Shown here: piece by piece, positions 18,018 to 25,307 of the stretch
How positions within the stretch are numbered: the stretch's first letter is position 1
Layout: the number at the start of each line of letters is the position of its first letter
Assembly (NCBI GenBank): GCA_038212305.1
Contig: JBBQUP010000017.1
Span: 1 to 42,710, forward strand
Source: JBBQUP01 sp038212305
GTDB lineage: Bacteria > Bacteroidota > Bacteroidia > Bacteroidales > Marinilabiliaceae
DNA length: 42,710 nucleotides
Direction: 5' to 3'
Notes under the pieces: generated by a model
Told to the model about the DNA's origin: nothing
The model's input: the letters and a program-made list of their open reading frames with translations, nothing else
The model's database searches: none
Made by a program: the position numbers and the translations under genes

Positions 18018-18929
18018 CTAAATGTAATGTGGTAAAGTAAATTTGAATATGCTTCCTTTCCCTAGTTCGCTTTCAACCCAAATGCTTCCTCCATGTTTTT
18101 CAACAAATTCTTTGCAAAAAAGCAGGCCAAAACCAGTTCCTTTTTCGTTATTAGTGCCTGGAGCCGAATTAAATTTATCAACTTTAAAAAGGTCTTTGAG
18201 GATTCTTGGAGTGATTCCTACTCCATTGTCCCTCACTCCAATTTCAATAAAATTGTTACTCTCAGTTGCTTTAATGAAAATTACTCCTCCGATTTTTGAA
18301 TATTTTATGGCATTACCAATGAGGTTTCTAAATATGGTTTTAACCATTTGAACATCAGCGGTTACTTTTAGGCTAGGCACTATTGAGTGAGCTAAAGTAA
18401 TTTGCTTTTGCCTCGCAGCAAAGTCAACACTCTCGAATTCGTCTGCAATTAATTCTTGCAGATCAATTTTTACTGGGTTAAAACTTTTCTCCTTGCTTTG
18501 AGCTACTGACCATTGAATGAGATTTTCTAATAAATCTAAAGTACTAATGGCTGATTTTGATGCTAAATGGACTAGATTTTCAATTTCAGGATGGCTGTAA
18601 TCGTCCATCTTTGAATCCAATATGTCTAATACACCAATAATTGCGGTAAAGGGACTTCTTAGGTCGTGTGCAACAATTGACAGGAATTTTGCATGTGAGT
18701 TTTCAACGTCAGTCAGGTGGTCTTTGCCTTCTTTGATAGTGTTTTGCAACGTTTCATTAATTTTTTCCATCTCTTTGATACGAAAGAGCAACTTATCATT
18801 TGGTGAGTTTTTAATATCTGAAGGTTTGGAATATTGAGAGCTGATACCTTGGTAATTAACATTGGGTTGTGAATTATCTTTAGCCATTTCTAATTTTTTT
18901 TGAATATCATGTAGGGTTACATTCATCAT
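18018..18929 (-). CDS. Soluble sensor-less histidine kinase
   Basis: This 303-residue protein has no membrane segment. Residues 1-75 are predicted coiled coil or linker with no recognisable sensor domain. The HisKA box is FLSIVAHDLRSPFTAIIG with phospho-acceptor His 88. The ATPase domain shows the N box (RNLIGNAIKYS), G1 (VRDNGVGI) and G2 (GTGFGLLFCKEFVEKHGG). It presumably responds to a cytoplasmic partner or an intracellular signal. The expected partner is not a classical receiver protein, since none is encoded nearby; the gene sits between HMA-AraC (15 bp upstream) and Dps. Operon membership is well supported by spacing; the target is unknown. Confidence 0.9.
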   Translation of the reverse strand: MMNVTLHDIQKKLEMAKDNSQPNVNYQGISSQYSKPSDIKNSPNDKLLFRIKEMEKINETLQNTIKEGKDHLTDVENSHAKFLSIVAHDLRSPFTAIIGVLDILDSKMDDYSHPEIENLVHLASKSAISTLDLLENLIQWSVAQSKEKSFNPVKIDLQELIADEFESVDFAARQKQITLAHSIVPSLKVTADVQMVKTIFRNLIGNAIKYSKIGGVIFIKATESNNFIEIGVRDNGVGITPRILKDLFKVDKFNSAPGTNNEKGTGFGLLFCKEFVEKHGGSIWVESELGKGSIFKFTLPHYI

Positions 18930-18944
18930 GGTGGTGAAAAGGGA

Positions 18945-19505
18945 TTAATTTAATTCGGGTATGCTAGTTCTTGCTAATCGAAGTTGTTTGAAATGAGCAG
19001 GCGTTAAACCCGTTTGTAGTTTAAACTGTCGGGTTAAAGCAGCGGTACTGCTGTAGTGCATTTTACGCGCAATTTCATCAATATTAAATTCCTCGTAAAC
19101 CAGCAGTTCTTTTATCTGGTCGATTTTTCGTTTAACGACGTACTTTTCTATAGACATACCTTCAATCTCGGCAAACAATTGATTGAGTGAAATAAAGTTA
19201 TCATCGGCAATGAGACTGATGTATTCTGCAAAACCAGTTTTCAAATCTTCGTCCGAAAAATTTTCTAAATCCAGAACGGCTTTTTTTAATTTCTCGATGA
19301 TCACGTTTTTTTGGTCATCAATTAGTTCAAATCCATTTTGGTGTAAGGCTGCTGCAAATTGCTGGCGTTCGAGCCCTGAAATGATCTTCTTGGTTTCCAC
19401 TTCACCAATTTTTACACCAAGAAATTCAACACCAATTTTTTCTAGTTCCGCTTTTACTATGGTTTCGCAACGGCTACAAACCATATTTTTAATATATAGC
19501 TTCAT
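18945..19505 (-). CDS. HMA/AraC transcriptional regulator with intact CxxC
   Basis: This 186-residue protein has an N-terminal HMA-like domain (MKLYIKNMVCSRCETIVKAEL, Cys 10 and Cys 13 forming the CxxC metal-binding loop) and a C-terminal AraC domain (about 85-180; FNIDEIARKMHYSSTAALTRQFKLQTGLTPAHFKQL). It is paralogous to the protein at 12178-12738. The CxxC suggests that a soft metal or thiol redox change is sensed, but that is inference. It heads the kinase/Dps unit. A 38-bp direct-repeat site with a -7 element lies 30-97 bp upstream (19535-19602), the same architecture as five other promoters here, so this protein is the best candidate for the factor that reads all six and regulates itself. 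Confidence 0.85.
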   Translation of the reverse strand: MKLYIKNMVCSRCETIVKAELEKIGVEFLGVKIGEVETKKIISGLERQQFAAALHQNGFELIDDQKNVIIEKLKKAVLDLENFSDEDLKTGFAEYISLIADDNFISLNQLFAEIEGMSIEKYVVKRKIDQIKELLVYEEFNIDEIARKMHYSSTAALTRQFKLQTGLTPAHFKQLRLARTSIPELN

Positions 19506-19534
19506 GTGTACATACGGTTATATTAGTTTAAGTG

Positions 19535-19602
19535 CAAAGCTATTTGATTAATGCTCAATGTGTTTTACATTATTCTTCTATTAATTTATATAATTCACAC
19601 AT
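19535..19602 (-). promoter_or_regulatory. Regulon promoter 1 (HMA-AraC/kinase/Dps)
   Basis: In gene orientation: ATGTGTGAATTATATAA (19586-19602), a second half-site TGTAA ending at 19565, a 22-nt gap, then TAGCTTTG at 19535-19542, a perfect TAnnTTTG -7 element. Half-sites are exactly 21 bp apart. The expected start point is near 19529, about 24 nt before the ATG. Confidence 0.75.
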
Positions 19603-19695
19603 TATTAGATTTTTTAGGTGCAAATTGTTCGAAGAAGTTTATCGCAATATCGATCTACATTAGTTTTTTGCTGACACTATGTTATTAAGCTTTAT

Positions 19696-19852
19696 AATGA
19701 TTGAGTCAACTTCCGAAAAGTCAAAAACCTCTAAATCCCCTGAAGGGGACTTTGTGTAGTTCTCATAAATTCAACGTGTTCCGCTTTAGGTGTCAGAGGT
19801 GAAGAAGTTGAAAATCAAAAAATTTCGACTTTTCGGAGTGGACTCAATGATT
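19696..19852. mobile_element. 157-bp inverted-repeat element (MITE-like)
   Basis: The ends are near-perfect inverted repeats of about 25 bp (ATTGAGTCAACTTCCGAAAA on the left and the complement of TTTTCGGAGTGGACTCAAT on the right). There is no coding capacity. The interior has CCCCTGAAGGGG and CCTCT/AGAGG pairs. It is a different family from the 12803/17077 MITE by its ends. The remainder of 19606-19896 has no gene. Confidence 0.65.
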
Positions 19853-19896
19853 AAGGTTCTTTATTGCGTCAATACTAAAAATCTACAAAAAGTAAT

Positions 19897-19934
19897 ACCG
19901 CCACATTTCATGCCTTAAACCGTTAGGCGTAAGC
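19897..19934 (+). repeat. Partial structured repeat C (3' end)
   Basis: ACCGCCACATTTCATGCC matches ACCGCCATATTTTATGCC in the full element at 20702-20806, and is followed by CGTTAGGCG, which contains GTTAGGC, the attC R'-type core GTTRRRY. It lies 57 bp upstream of the HEPN gene. Only the 3' end of the element is recognisable. Confidence 0.5.
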
Positions 19935-19991
19935 AAGGAAAACCACTCAATAAAAATTTCCTATCATAAAAAAGAGGGTTATCTTTTAAAT

Positions 19992-20387
19992 ATGAAAACA
20001 AAAAATGAGCACATAGAATTTTGGTTATCCCAAGCTGAAGACGACTGCACTGCTGTGGATACTTTATATAAAGGGAAGAACTATCTGCAATCATTATTTT
20101 TTGCGCATATAGTAATTGAAAAGATAACCAAAGCCTTATGGATTAAATATAACGATGGAAATGTTCCTCCGAGGACACATAATTTGATTCATTTGCTTTC
20201 TGCTACTTCTTTAGTGTTGAGAGATGAACAAAATGAATTTATGTTAAGCTTAAACCGTTTTCAACTGAAAGGTAGATACCCTGATTATTTTACAAAAATG
20301 CATAATATTTGCAATGAATTTTTTACAAATACAATAATTGAAACCACGAATAAATTAAGATTATGGTTACTCGAGAAAGTGCAATAA
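19992..20387 (+). CDS. HEPN-domain protein (PF05168-like), partner of MNT
   Basis: The 131-residue all-helical protein starts MKTKNEHIEFWLSQAEDDCTA. Typical HEPN features are FFAHIVIEKITKALW, PPRTHNLIHLLS (residues 59-70) and LKGRYPDYF (about 92-100). The Arg61 to His67 spacing resembles the RX4-6H RNase motif, but it coincides with the KTHDL-type motif of this subfamily, so RNase activity is uncertain. It overlaps the MNT gene by 25 bp, the standard order of HEPN-MNT toxin-antitoxin pairs, where MNT adenylylates and inactivates HEPN. Related structured repeats flank the pair, which suggests it arrived as a unit. The upstream promoter is not identified. Confidence 0.85.
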   Translation: MKTKNEHIEFWLSQAEDDCTAVDTLYKGKNYLQSLFFAHIVIEKITKALWIKYNDGNVPPRTHNLIHLLSATSLVLRDEQNEFMLSLNRFQLKGRYPDYFTKMHNICNEFFTNTIIETTNKLRLWLLEKVQ

Positions 20388-20701
20388 AAACAGCAAGGTT
20401 GTTTGTAAGTGATTGCAAATTAAATGGATTAGTGTTCCATAAAGTCTTTCTATTTGGTTCAGCTGCAAAGAATACGACTCATGAGTGGTCTGATATTGAT
20501 TTATTATTAATTTCCGACCAATTTAGTGACAATGTTTTTGAAAATTTGAAACTATACTCAAAAATTAATATCAAATATCCTGTAATTGAGACTCATCCAT
20601 TCCCTACAAGATATTATTATGAGGGAGACGATTTTATTAATGAGATAAGTAAAGACACTATTGAAATATTGCCTACACCTACAAATGGTAATGGAAAATA
20701 G
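20363..20701 (+). CDS. Minimal nucleotidyltransferase (MNT) antitoxin-like protein
   Basis: This is a 112-residue protein. The catalytic motif is intact: GS at FLFGSAAKNTTHEWSDIDLL with exactly ten residues before D-I-D, the GSX10DXD pattern of MntA-type adenylyltransferases. A third acidic residue is likely further on. Enzymes of this family modify a Tyr or other residue of the partner HEPN protein. The ATG at 20363 lies within the HEPN reading frame, giving translational coupling. The stop is immediately followed by the structured repeat A (20702-20806). Confidence 0.88.
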   Translation: MVTRESAIKTARLFVSDCKLNGLVFHKVFLFGSAAKNTTHEWSDIDLLLISDQFSDNVFENLKLYSKINIKYPVIETHPFPTRYYYEGDDFINEISKDTIEILPTPTNGNGK

Positions 20702-20806
20702 CGGGCGGCGGCGGTTTTGGTGGTTTTCGTATTCGCCAAAACTTTCGTTAATTAAAACTGGAAATTTTCCAGTTTTACCGCCATATTTTATGCCATCGAA
20801 CGATAT
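20702..20806 (+). repeat. Structured repeat A, full copy (possible attC-like site or bidirectional terminator)
   Basis: It starts GGCGG and contains CCGCC near the far end, a possible stem. At its centre AAAACTGGAAA and TTTCCAGTTTT form an 11-bp perfect hairpin with one base between. It is homologous to 42089-42202, sharing GGCGGC, TTCGTTAA, CCGCCAT and TAATGCCATCGAACG-like blocks. It exactly fills the gap between the stops of the convergent MNT and CsbD genes. Confidence 0.6.
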
Positions 20807-20989
20807 CTACAGTCTATTAATAATTTCGCGAAGTTCCTCTTTTGTTTTTCCAAGCTTGTATTCAAGCCTTTCAATCATCTCTCTCTCTTTGTTTTCGCAA
20901 AAAAATAAATCCTCATCTTTTAGGGATGGATAGTTTTGTTTGAGCTTTTCTTTTTTCTCTGTCCAATAGCCTATTACAGCAGTTTCCAT
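20807..20989 (-). CDS. CsbD-like small general stress protein
   Basis: The 60-residue protein is METAVIGYWTEKKEKLKQNY... and continues with PSLKDEDLFFCENKEREMIERL and ends YKLGKTKEELREIINRL. The layout (WxEKKxKLKQxYPSLxDxDL, then a short Glu-rich stretch, then KLGKTKEELREII) is that of Bacteroidota CsbD-type proteins, usually induced by general stress; their biochemical role is unknown. One of the shared 21-bp operators (21066-21133) lies upstream at the usual distance. Its stop codon lies directly beside structured repeat A. Confidence 0.75.
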   Translation of the reverse strand: METAVIGYWTEKKEKLKQNYPSLKDEDLFFCENKEREMIERLEYKLGKTKEELREIINRL

Positions 20990-21065
20990 GGGTTTGAATT
21001 TTTAAGGTTAATATTCCAAGGTGATGAATCTGTTTTTGCTTTTGGATGACTAATCACCCAGACTA

Positions 21066-21133
21066 CAAATTTGAGCATTTTGATTTCGGAAAGTATTACA
21101 CAATTTTCGGAAAGAATTACATATTTCACACAT
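21066..21133 (-). promoter_or_regulatory. Regulon promoter 2 (CsbD)
   Basis: In gene orientation: ATGTGTGAAATATGTAA (21117-21133), a second TGTAA at 21096-21100 (21-bp spacing), a 22-nt gap, then CAAATTTG at 21066-21073, which matches xAnnTTTG with C for the first T. The leader to the ATG would be about 70 nt. Confidence 0.7.
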
Positions 21134-21173
21134 TTAAAATCATTGAGAATCTAATAAATCGTTTCTTTTTATT

Positions 21174-22337
21174 TCAGTGCATTTCATCAAAAAAAGGAGT
21201 GCTTTTTAATTCCACACATTTTGCAGCGTACAAATACATGGCTGCGCTCCAGGTTTGCCAGTCTTGTCCCATAGGTTCTCCATCCTGAGCTTTTATCCAT
21301 TCGTTAAAACCGAAATTGAGTTCTTTGTTGCTCGATTTTTTTATAAGATGAGTAAGCGCAACAAGTTTTTCCATGGCGAGAGAGTGCCTTTTCGCAGCCA
21401 CCAAAGCGGCCACATAAAGTCCGCAGATAAAAGGCCAGATGCCTCCATTGTGATAATCTCCAGGTTTGTTAAACATTTCGTAACGTGGCAACCATTCTGA
21501 ATCTTCGGGTTGAATAAACGGGAAAAAATTTGGTGGCAGGTCAATAGCTAATTCTCCTTTTTTTCTCATTGTAGCGCATTCGTGTTCTATCCACGACACC
21601 ATTTCATCGGCTCGCGAAGGGGAGGCTAGTCCTGACAGGATAGCGAGACTGTTGCCCAGCAGATCAAAACTTTCGTTGCTGTATATTTTATAGGACCAAA
21701 AGGCGTAATAAGGTTTGTGCTTTACTACAAGCCCTTCGTAGGCATGGTGGTGATTACTGTCGCTGGCAATAGTAAATCGTCCCATTTCGGATTTAACTTT
21801 GTCGGCTCTTTCGTGTCTGCCTAATAATCGTAGGTAGCTGTAAACAAGCGTATTTACAAACAGGCCATATCCTGTAACCCATTGTTCGTCGCGCCAATCG
21901 CTGGTTGGTTGTTGAGCCACCAAATACCTATCCGAAGGACTTTGGTATTCCATCCAGATGAGTGCTTTTTCAACGGCATCGTGAAGAAAATCGGGCTCGT
22001 TAACAACTTTTCGGTAAATACCTATACCCACCAAAAACAGCGGAGTTGTATCACTGGCACCACGCTCATTTTTGTTATGCACTAGGGAAGTAATATGTCC
22101 ATGTTCGGTTTGATTTTCTGCTAGCGTTTCAAGTACTTTTCGAATACTGTCCAAAAGTTTTTGGTTGCCAGAAACAGCAATTCCCAAAATGGAGAGCATT
22201 AAATCGCGCGTATAGGGTTCGGGATATCCCCATCCCGCAGTTCGCGGAAGCCCATGAAAGGGGCCATGTGCATTACGAAGTAATACCTCAATAGCCGCCT
22301 TTTTTGCTTCTTCAATTTCAATTTCTATTTTTTTCAT
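21174..22337 (-). CDS. GH100-like (alpha/alpha)6-barrel glycosidase
   Basis: This 387-residue protein has motifs of the GH100 neutral/alkaline invertase fold and neighbouring glucosidases: YTRDLMLSILGIAVSG near the N-terminus, PTSDWRDEQWVTGYG, YHNGGIWPFICGLYVAA and FNEWIKAQDGEPMGQDWQTWSAAMYLYA. In the well-studied cyanobacterial GH100 the general acid Asp lies in the DWxD-type loop and the other acid in the xEW/EY loop; equivalents are visible here. A role on sucrose, trehalose-like or glycogen-derived sugars cannot be decided. Last gene of the CBM48-PIG-L-GT4-GH100 unit; a tandem repeat fills the gap to GT4. No signal peptide, so it is cytoplasmic. Confidence 0.65.
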   Translation of the reverse strand: MKKIEIEIEEAKKAAIEVLLRNAHGPFHGLPRTAGWGYPEPYTRDLMLSILGIAVSGNQKLLDSIRKVLETLAENQTEHGHITSLVHNKNERGASDTTPLFLVGIGIYRKVVNEPDFLHDAVEKALIWMEYQSPSDRYLVAQQPTSDWRDEQWVTGYGLFVNTLVYSYLRLLGRHERADKVKSEMGRFTIASDSNHHHAYEGLVVKHKPYYAFWSYKIYSNESFDLLGNSLAILSGLASPSRADEMVSWIEHECATMRKKGELAIDLPPNFFPFIQPEDSEWLPRYEMFNKPGDYHNGGIWPFICGLYVAALVAAKRHSLAMEKLVALTHLIKKSSNKELNFGFNEWIKAQDGEPMGQDWQTWSAAMYLYAAKCVELKSTPFFDEMH

Positions 22338-22340
22338 TTT

Positions 22341-22396
22341 TTCATTTCCCCATTACCCCATTAGCACATTAGCACATTATCTAATTAGCACATTAA
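22341..22396. repeat. ATTAGCACATT-type short tandem repeats
   Basis: CATTAGCACATTAGCACATT and variants (CATTACCCCATTAG, TAATTAGCACATTAAT) fill the whole gap between the GT4 stop and the GH100 start. The same word in opposite orientation (TAATGTGC) is repeated at 25089-25160. Confidence 0.75.
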
Positions 22397-23535
22397 TAAA
22401 TCCCTAATTTCTCATTAATAATCTGAACAAATCGTTTTGCCACAACTCGGTAATCGAAATTTGCAACAACACGTTCCCTTCCAGCTTTTCCCATTTTGTC
22501 GCGTAAGTCCGAGTCTTCCATTAAAATCTTCAGGTATTTGGCAATGTCCTGCACATTTGCCCTGTAATCAACGGTACGAGGAACTTCGAATATCACTTTG
22601 TGTTTGGGTTCAAAGCCCGATTCTTCACCCAGAACCACTTCGTTCACCACAATTTTCCGAGCCACTTCGGCCAATAAAGCGGTTTCTCCATGAATCAGCG
22701 TATCGAGCATTCCCATGGCTTTTATGCTTATTACGGGTTTTCCACAAGCGCCCGATTCAACCTGCGGCATTCCAAATCCTTCGAGGCGCGATGGCGCAGC
22801 ATAAATATCACAAGCACCAAACAGGTAGGGCATAAAAGCTCTTGAAATGGTATTAGTGGTATAAATCACATTTTTTTCGATACCCAGATGTGTGGCCATT
22901 TCTAAATCGAGCAGGTTTTGGGCTTTGGTGCGTGGTTGTGGCCAAACCTTACACACATATTTCCAATCGGGAGCTTTGGAGTCGATAATGGCAAGTGCCT
23001 GCATCACTTCCTGCGCTCCTTTTGAAGCGGCATCGCCTCCAACGGTAAGGATCATCAGTTGATCGGGAGAAATACCTAAAGCCTCACGGACAGACTGGAT
23101 TTTAGGATCATCCTTGCTGTATGGTTTAAACGAATCGGTGTCGCAGCCAACAGGTAAAACTTCAATTTTATCGCCATTGATCCCATCTCGAACATACATT
23201 TCCTTCACCCAATTCGAAGTTACCAAAATAAGCGGAAGCGCATTTAATACCTCCTGATAGTTGGCAATATAACCATCGGCAACGAGCCAAGGTACGGGTT
23301 GTATTCCATAGCGTTGAGGGTGAAGCACCAATTGCGGTGTGTGCCCCCAATAACCTACGCCAACAACTACATCGGGCTTAAACCAGCGGTAGTACCATTC
23401 TTTTTCCTGTGCCGATTCGAAATGAACGGCATGAGCATCAACGCCCATTTCAAGGAGTCCCTTGTATAATAAATCGCCCTGTGTTGCCAAACCTCCGGGA
23501 GATGGCGGGTAATCGTAGAGTACTAAAACTTTCAT
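22393..23535 (-). CDS. GT4-family glycosyltransferase
   Basis: This 380-residue protein shows a GT-B fold. The N-terminal part starts MKVLVLYDYPPSPGGLATQGDLLYKG, with the glycine-rich loop typical of GT4. In the C-terminal nucleotide-sugar domain, ILTVGGDAASKGAQEVMQAL precedes PSRLEGFGMPQVESGACGKPVIS, which holds the conserved EX7E motif (E in LEGFG and VESGA) for retaining GT4 enzymes. The donor and acceptor are not readable; the neighbouring PIG-L deacetylase recalls pathways that build then deacetylate an N-acetylhexosamine conjugate, such as mycothiol or bacillithiol-like compounds, but no other pathway gene is here. Second-last gene of the four-gene unit. Confidence 0.85.
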   Translation of the reverse strand: MKVLVLYDYPPSPGGLATQGDLLYKGLLEMGVDAHAVHFESAQEKEWYYRWFKPDVVVGVGYWGHTPQLVLHPQRYGIQPVPWLVADGYIANYQEVLNALPLILVTSNWVKEMYVRDGINGDKIEVLPVGCDTDSFKPYSKDDPKIQSVREALGISPDQLMILTVGGDAASKGAQEVMQALAIIDSKAPDWKYVCKVWPQPRTKAQNLLDLEMATHLGIEKNVIYTTNTISRAFMPYLFGACDIYAAPSRLEGFGMPQVESGACGKPVISIKAMGMLDTLIHGETALLAEVARKIVVNEVVLGEESGFEPKHKVIFEVPRTVDYRANVQDIAKYLKILMEDSDLRDKMGKAGRERVVANFDYRVVAKRFVQIINEKLGIY

Positions 23536-23616
23536 GGTTTAAATGTGTGTTAATGAGTGAGATAATTAACTGTGTTCGAAATAAATAGGTTGACTTATTA
23601 AACCAACTACCAATTG

Positions 23617-24285
23617 CTACTGTCCACTTTTTATACTGTTTTGGTTGATGCCAAACCATTTAACAGCATCTTTAGGTTTTGTAAATTGCCAAAAAGCTTC
23701 TGTTTTGGGTGTTGTTCGAGCTTCCCAACTGTCATTATCAAAGCCGTATATGTCGGTAATAATTTTTTGTTTTTGCTCCCATATTCGTTTTGGTAGGGTA
23801 TTGTAGATAGTTGCATTTTCAACATGACGGGGTAAATATTTCTTATCCCCATCCTCATAAGCAAAAGCCCAATATTGGTTTGCTACTATTTGGTTTGTAC
23901 TCCAAAGTCTTACAACAGCAGCACCAATTTCTTCATGTCGGATATGCCTTGTGTATTCGCCAGCAGGACTATGAGAAATTATCATATCAAAATGTTTCAC
24001 CGGCAAAAGATCCAGAATTGCTTTATCCAAATAATTTGTTTTCAATGGTTTCTGTTCAGGTCCGTCATCAATGTCGCCTATAATACCATGACTTTTTAAC
24101 GCTTTTAGCGCTTTATTAAATTTTGGAGCCCGGTCGGCATCACTCGCCCTGCATAATGAAACAATTAACCAATCACAGTCCGAATGACTTAATATGGTAC
24201 CACCAGCCCAAAGGGTTTCATCGTCGGGGTGAGCAACAATTACAACAATGTTTTTTTTTTCTTTTATGATATTTCTGTATTCCAT
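23617..24285 (-). CDS. PIG-L/LmbE-family N-acetylglucosamine deacetylase-like protein
   Basis: This is a 222-residue protein. The zinc-binding motif AHPDDE occurs at about residues 18-23 (IVVIVAHPDDETLWAGGTIL), and a second half-motif, RHIRHEEIG, supplies the third ligand. The family removes N-acetyl groups from sugar conjugates such as GlcNAc-inositol or bacillithiol precursors. The gene starts 17 bp after the CBM48 gene and is separated from GT4 by 81 bp, so it appears to belong to the same unit. The substrate is unknown. Confidence 0.85.
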   Translation of the reverse strand: MEYRNIIKEKKNIVVIVAHPDDETLWAGGTILSHSDCDWLIVSLCRASDADRAPKFNKALKALKSHGIIGDIDDGPEQKPLKTNYLDKAILDLLPVKHFDMIISHSPAGEYTRHIRHEEIGAAVVRLWSTNQIVANQYWAFAYEDGDKKYLPRHVENATIYNTLPKRIWEQKQKIITDIYGFDNDSWEARTTPKTEAFWQFTKPKDAVKWFGINQNSIKSGQ

Positions 24286-24302
24286 TGTTATTCAAGTAAA
24301 TG

Positions 24303-24608
24303 TTAAACCTTGACTACAGAATTTGTTCCTTGAAACCCATTGGGGACAAAACGATCAGCTTCCTTCTCATTGTGCCAAGCATTGCCATCAATAAGGTATC
24401 TGAACTGATATTCGCTGCCATTTTTTAGGTTAACAGAAACTGAGAAATCCCCGTTTTTTTGTTTTGTCATAGGTAAACTTTCGATATCCCAATTGTTAAA
24501 GTCGCCTGCCAAGTTTGCTCGGCTGCCAGATTTAGATATGTCCTTTACAACATTAAATGTCACTTTACAATCTGGATTCTTTGGATTAAATTTTTTTTGG
24601 ATGCTCAT
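24303..24608 (-). CDS. Stand-alone CBM48/AMPK1-like glycogen-binding domain protein
   Basis: The 101-residue protein consists almost entirely of one early-set carbohydrate-binding domain: VTFNVVKDISKSGSRANLAGDFNNWD, then YQFRYLIDGNAWHNEKEADR and NSVVKV. This GDFNNWD/FRYLIDG pattern is that of CBM48 and AMPK-beta glycogen-binding modules, usually fused to branching or debranching enzymes; here it is a separate protein. It could target a partner to glycogen or act as a sensor of it. First gene of the unit with PIG-L, GT4 and GH100, and preceded by one of the six shared operators. Confidence 0.85.
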   Translation of the reverse strand: MSIQKKFNPKNPDCKVTFNVVKDISKSGSRANLAGDFNNWDIESLPMTKQKNGDFSVSVNLKNGSEYQFRYLIDGNAWHNEKEADRFVPNGFQGTNSVVKV

Positions 24609-24663
24609 AATTAATTGTTTTTTAAGTTGACGGGTTGATACTAAATTAAACTATCAAACGAAT

Positions 24664-24731
24664 TAAAGATAAGCCCAGATACTCCACGTATTATTACATA
24701 ACTATTGATACAAATTACATAATTCACACAT
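24664..24731 (-). promoter_or_regulatory. Regulon promoter 3 (CBM48/PIG-L/GT4/GH100)
   Basis: In gene orientation: ATGTGTGAATTATGTAA (24715-24731), a second TATGTAA half-site ending at 24694 (21-bp spacing), a 22-nt gap, then TATCTTTA at 24664-24671, close to TAnnTTTG. The leader to the ATG would be about 50 nt. This is the clearest copy, with TTATGTAA present at both half-sites. Confidence 0.75.
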
Positions 24732-24749
24732 GGATTAACGGTTTCGATT

Positions 24750-25052
24750 TTATTCAATTATCTCGTCGTAAAGGCGAAGTCTGTTTTTAAGCATTGTTAT
24801 TTCATCCTGCATCGAACTTATTTTTTGCAGTAAATGTGAAATGGTTTCAACACCTTCGAGGTTGATATCCAGGTCGTAATATAAACGGACAATTTTTTCC
24901 AACTGCTGAAGATGGCTAACCTGAATAAACGCTGTTTCTTCAATCGTTGTAATTTCAATCAGTCCGTTTGCTTGCAGCGACCTGATAAACGAAACCTCAA
25001 TATTGTGGTGGGCGCAAAATTCACGAGCCGGTATTAATTGTTGAGTATTCAT
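24750..25052 (-). CDS. CbpM-like modulator of the DnaJ-type chaperone CbpA
   Basis: The 100-residue protein starts MNTQQLIPAREFCAHHNIEV and includes FIRSLQANGLIEI, followed by a helical region (HLQQLEKIVRLYYDLDINLEGVETI) and a coiled-coil tail (ISSMQDEITMLKNRLRLYDEII). This MerR-like helix-turn-helix plus coiled coil with no DNA-binding evidence is the CbpM pattern; CbpM binds the J-domain of CbpA. It lies 255 bp downstream of the CbpA gene. The gap holds short tandem repeats. The next gene (CBM48) has its own promoter, so this is probably the end of the ATPase-CbpA transcript. Confidence 0.75.
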   Translation of the reverse strand: MNTQQLIPAREFCAHHNIEVSFIRSLQANGLIEITTIEETAFIQVSHLQQLEKIVRLYYDLDINLEGVETISHLLQKISSMQDEITMLKNRLRLYDEIIE

Positions 25053-25088
25053 CTGTTTAAAATTTAATATTAAGATTCAAGACATAAG

Positions 25089-25160
25089 ATAATGTGCTAA
25101 TGTGCTAATGTGCTAATTTGCTAATTTGCTAATGGGGTAATGTGCTAATGGGGTGATGAG
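25089..25160. repeat. TAATGTGC-type short tandem repeats
   Basis: Seven or so units of about 10 bp (AATGTGCTAATGTGCTAATG, TTTGCTAA, GGGGTAATG) lie between the CbpA gene and the CbpM gene. They are the reverse complement of the tract at 22341-22396. The following 25165-25250 is low-complexity sequence without a gene. Confidence 0.75.
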
Positions 25161-25307
25161 AAAACCACAAACCTTCAACTCAAAACCTTACACCTTACAC
25201 CTTCAGCTTTAAACTTAAAAACTCGATACTAAAAAAGAGACAAGACTGGGTTCCATAACCTATTACTTGTGTGAGCACTTTGCTCATGGCTCGTTTTATA
25301 TGTTTTT

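Noticed and set aside
25089..25160. CRISPR-like array, because of regular repeats.
   Set aside because: Units are about 10 bp with no unique spacers and no cas genes; it is a simple tandem repeat.
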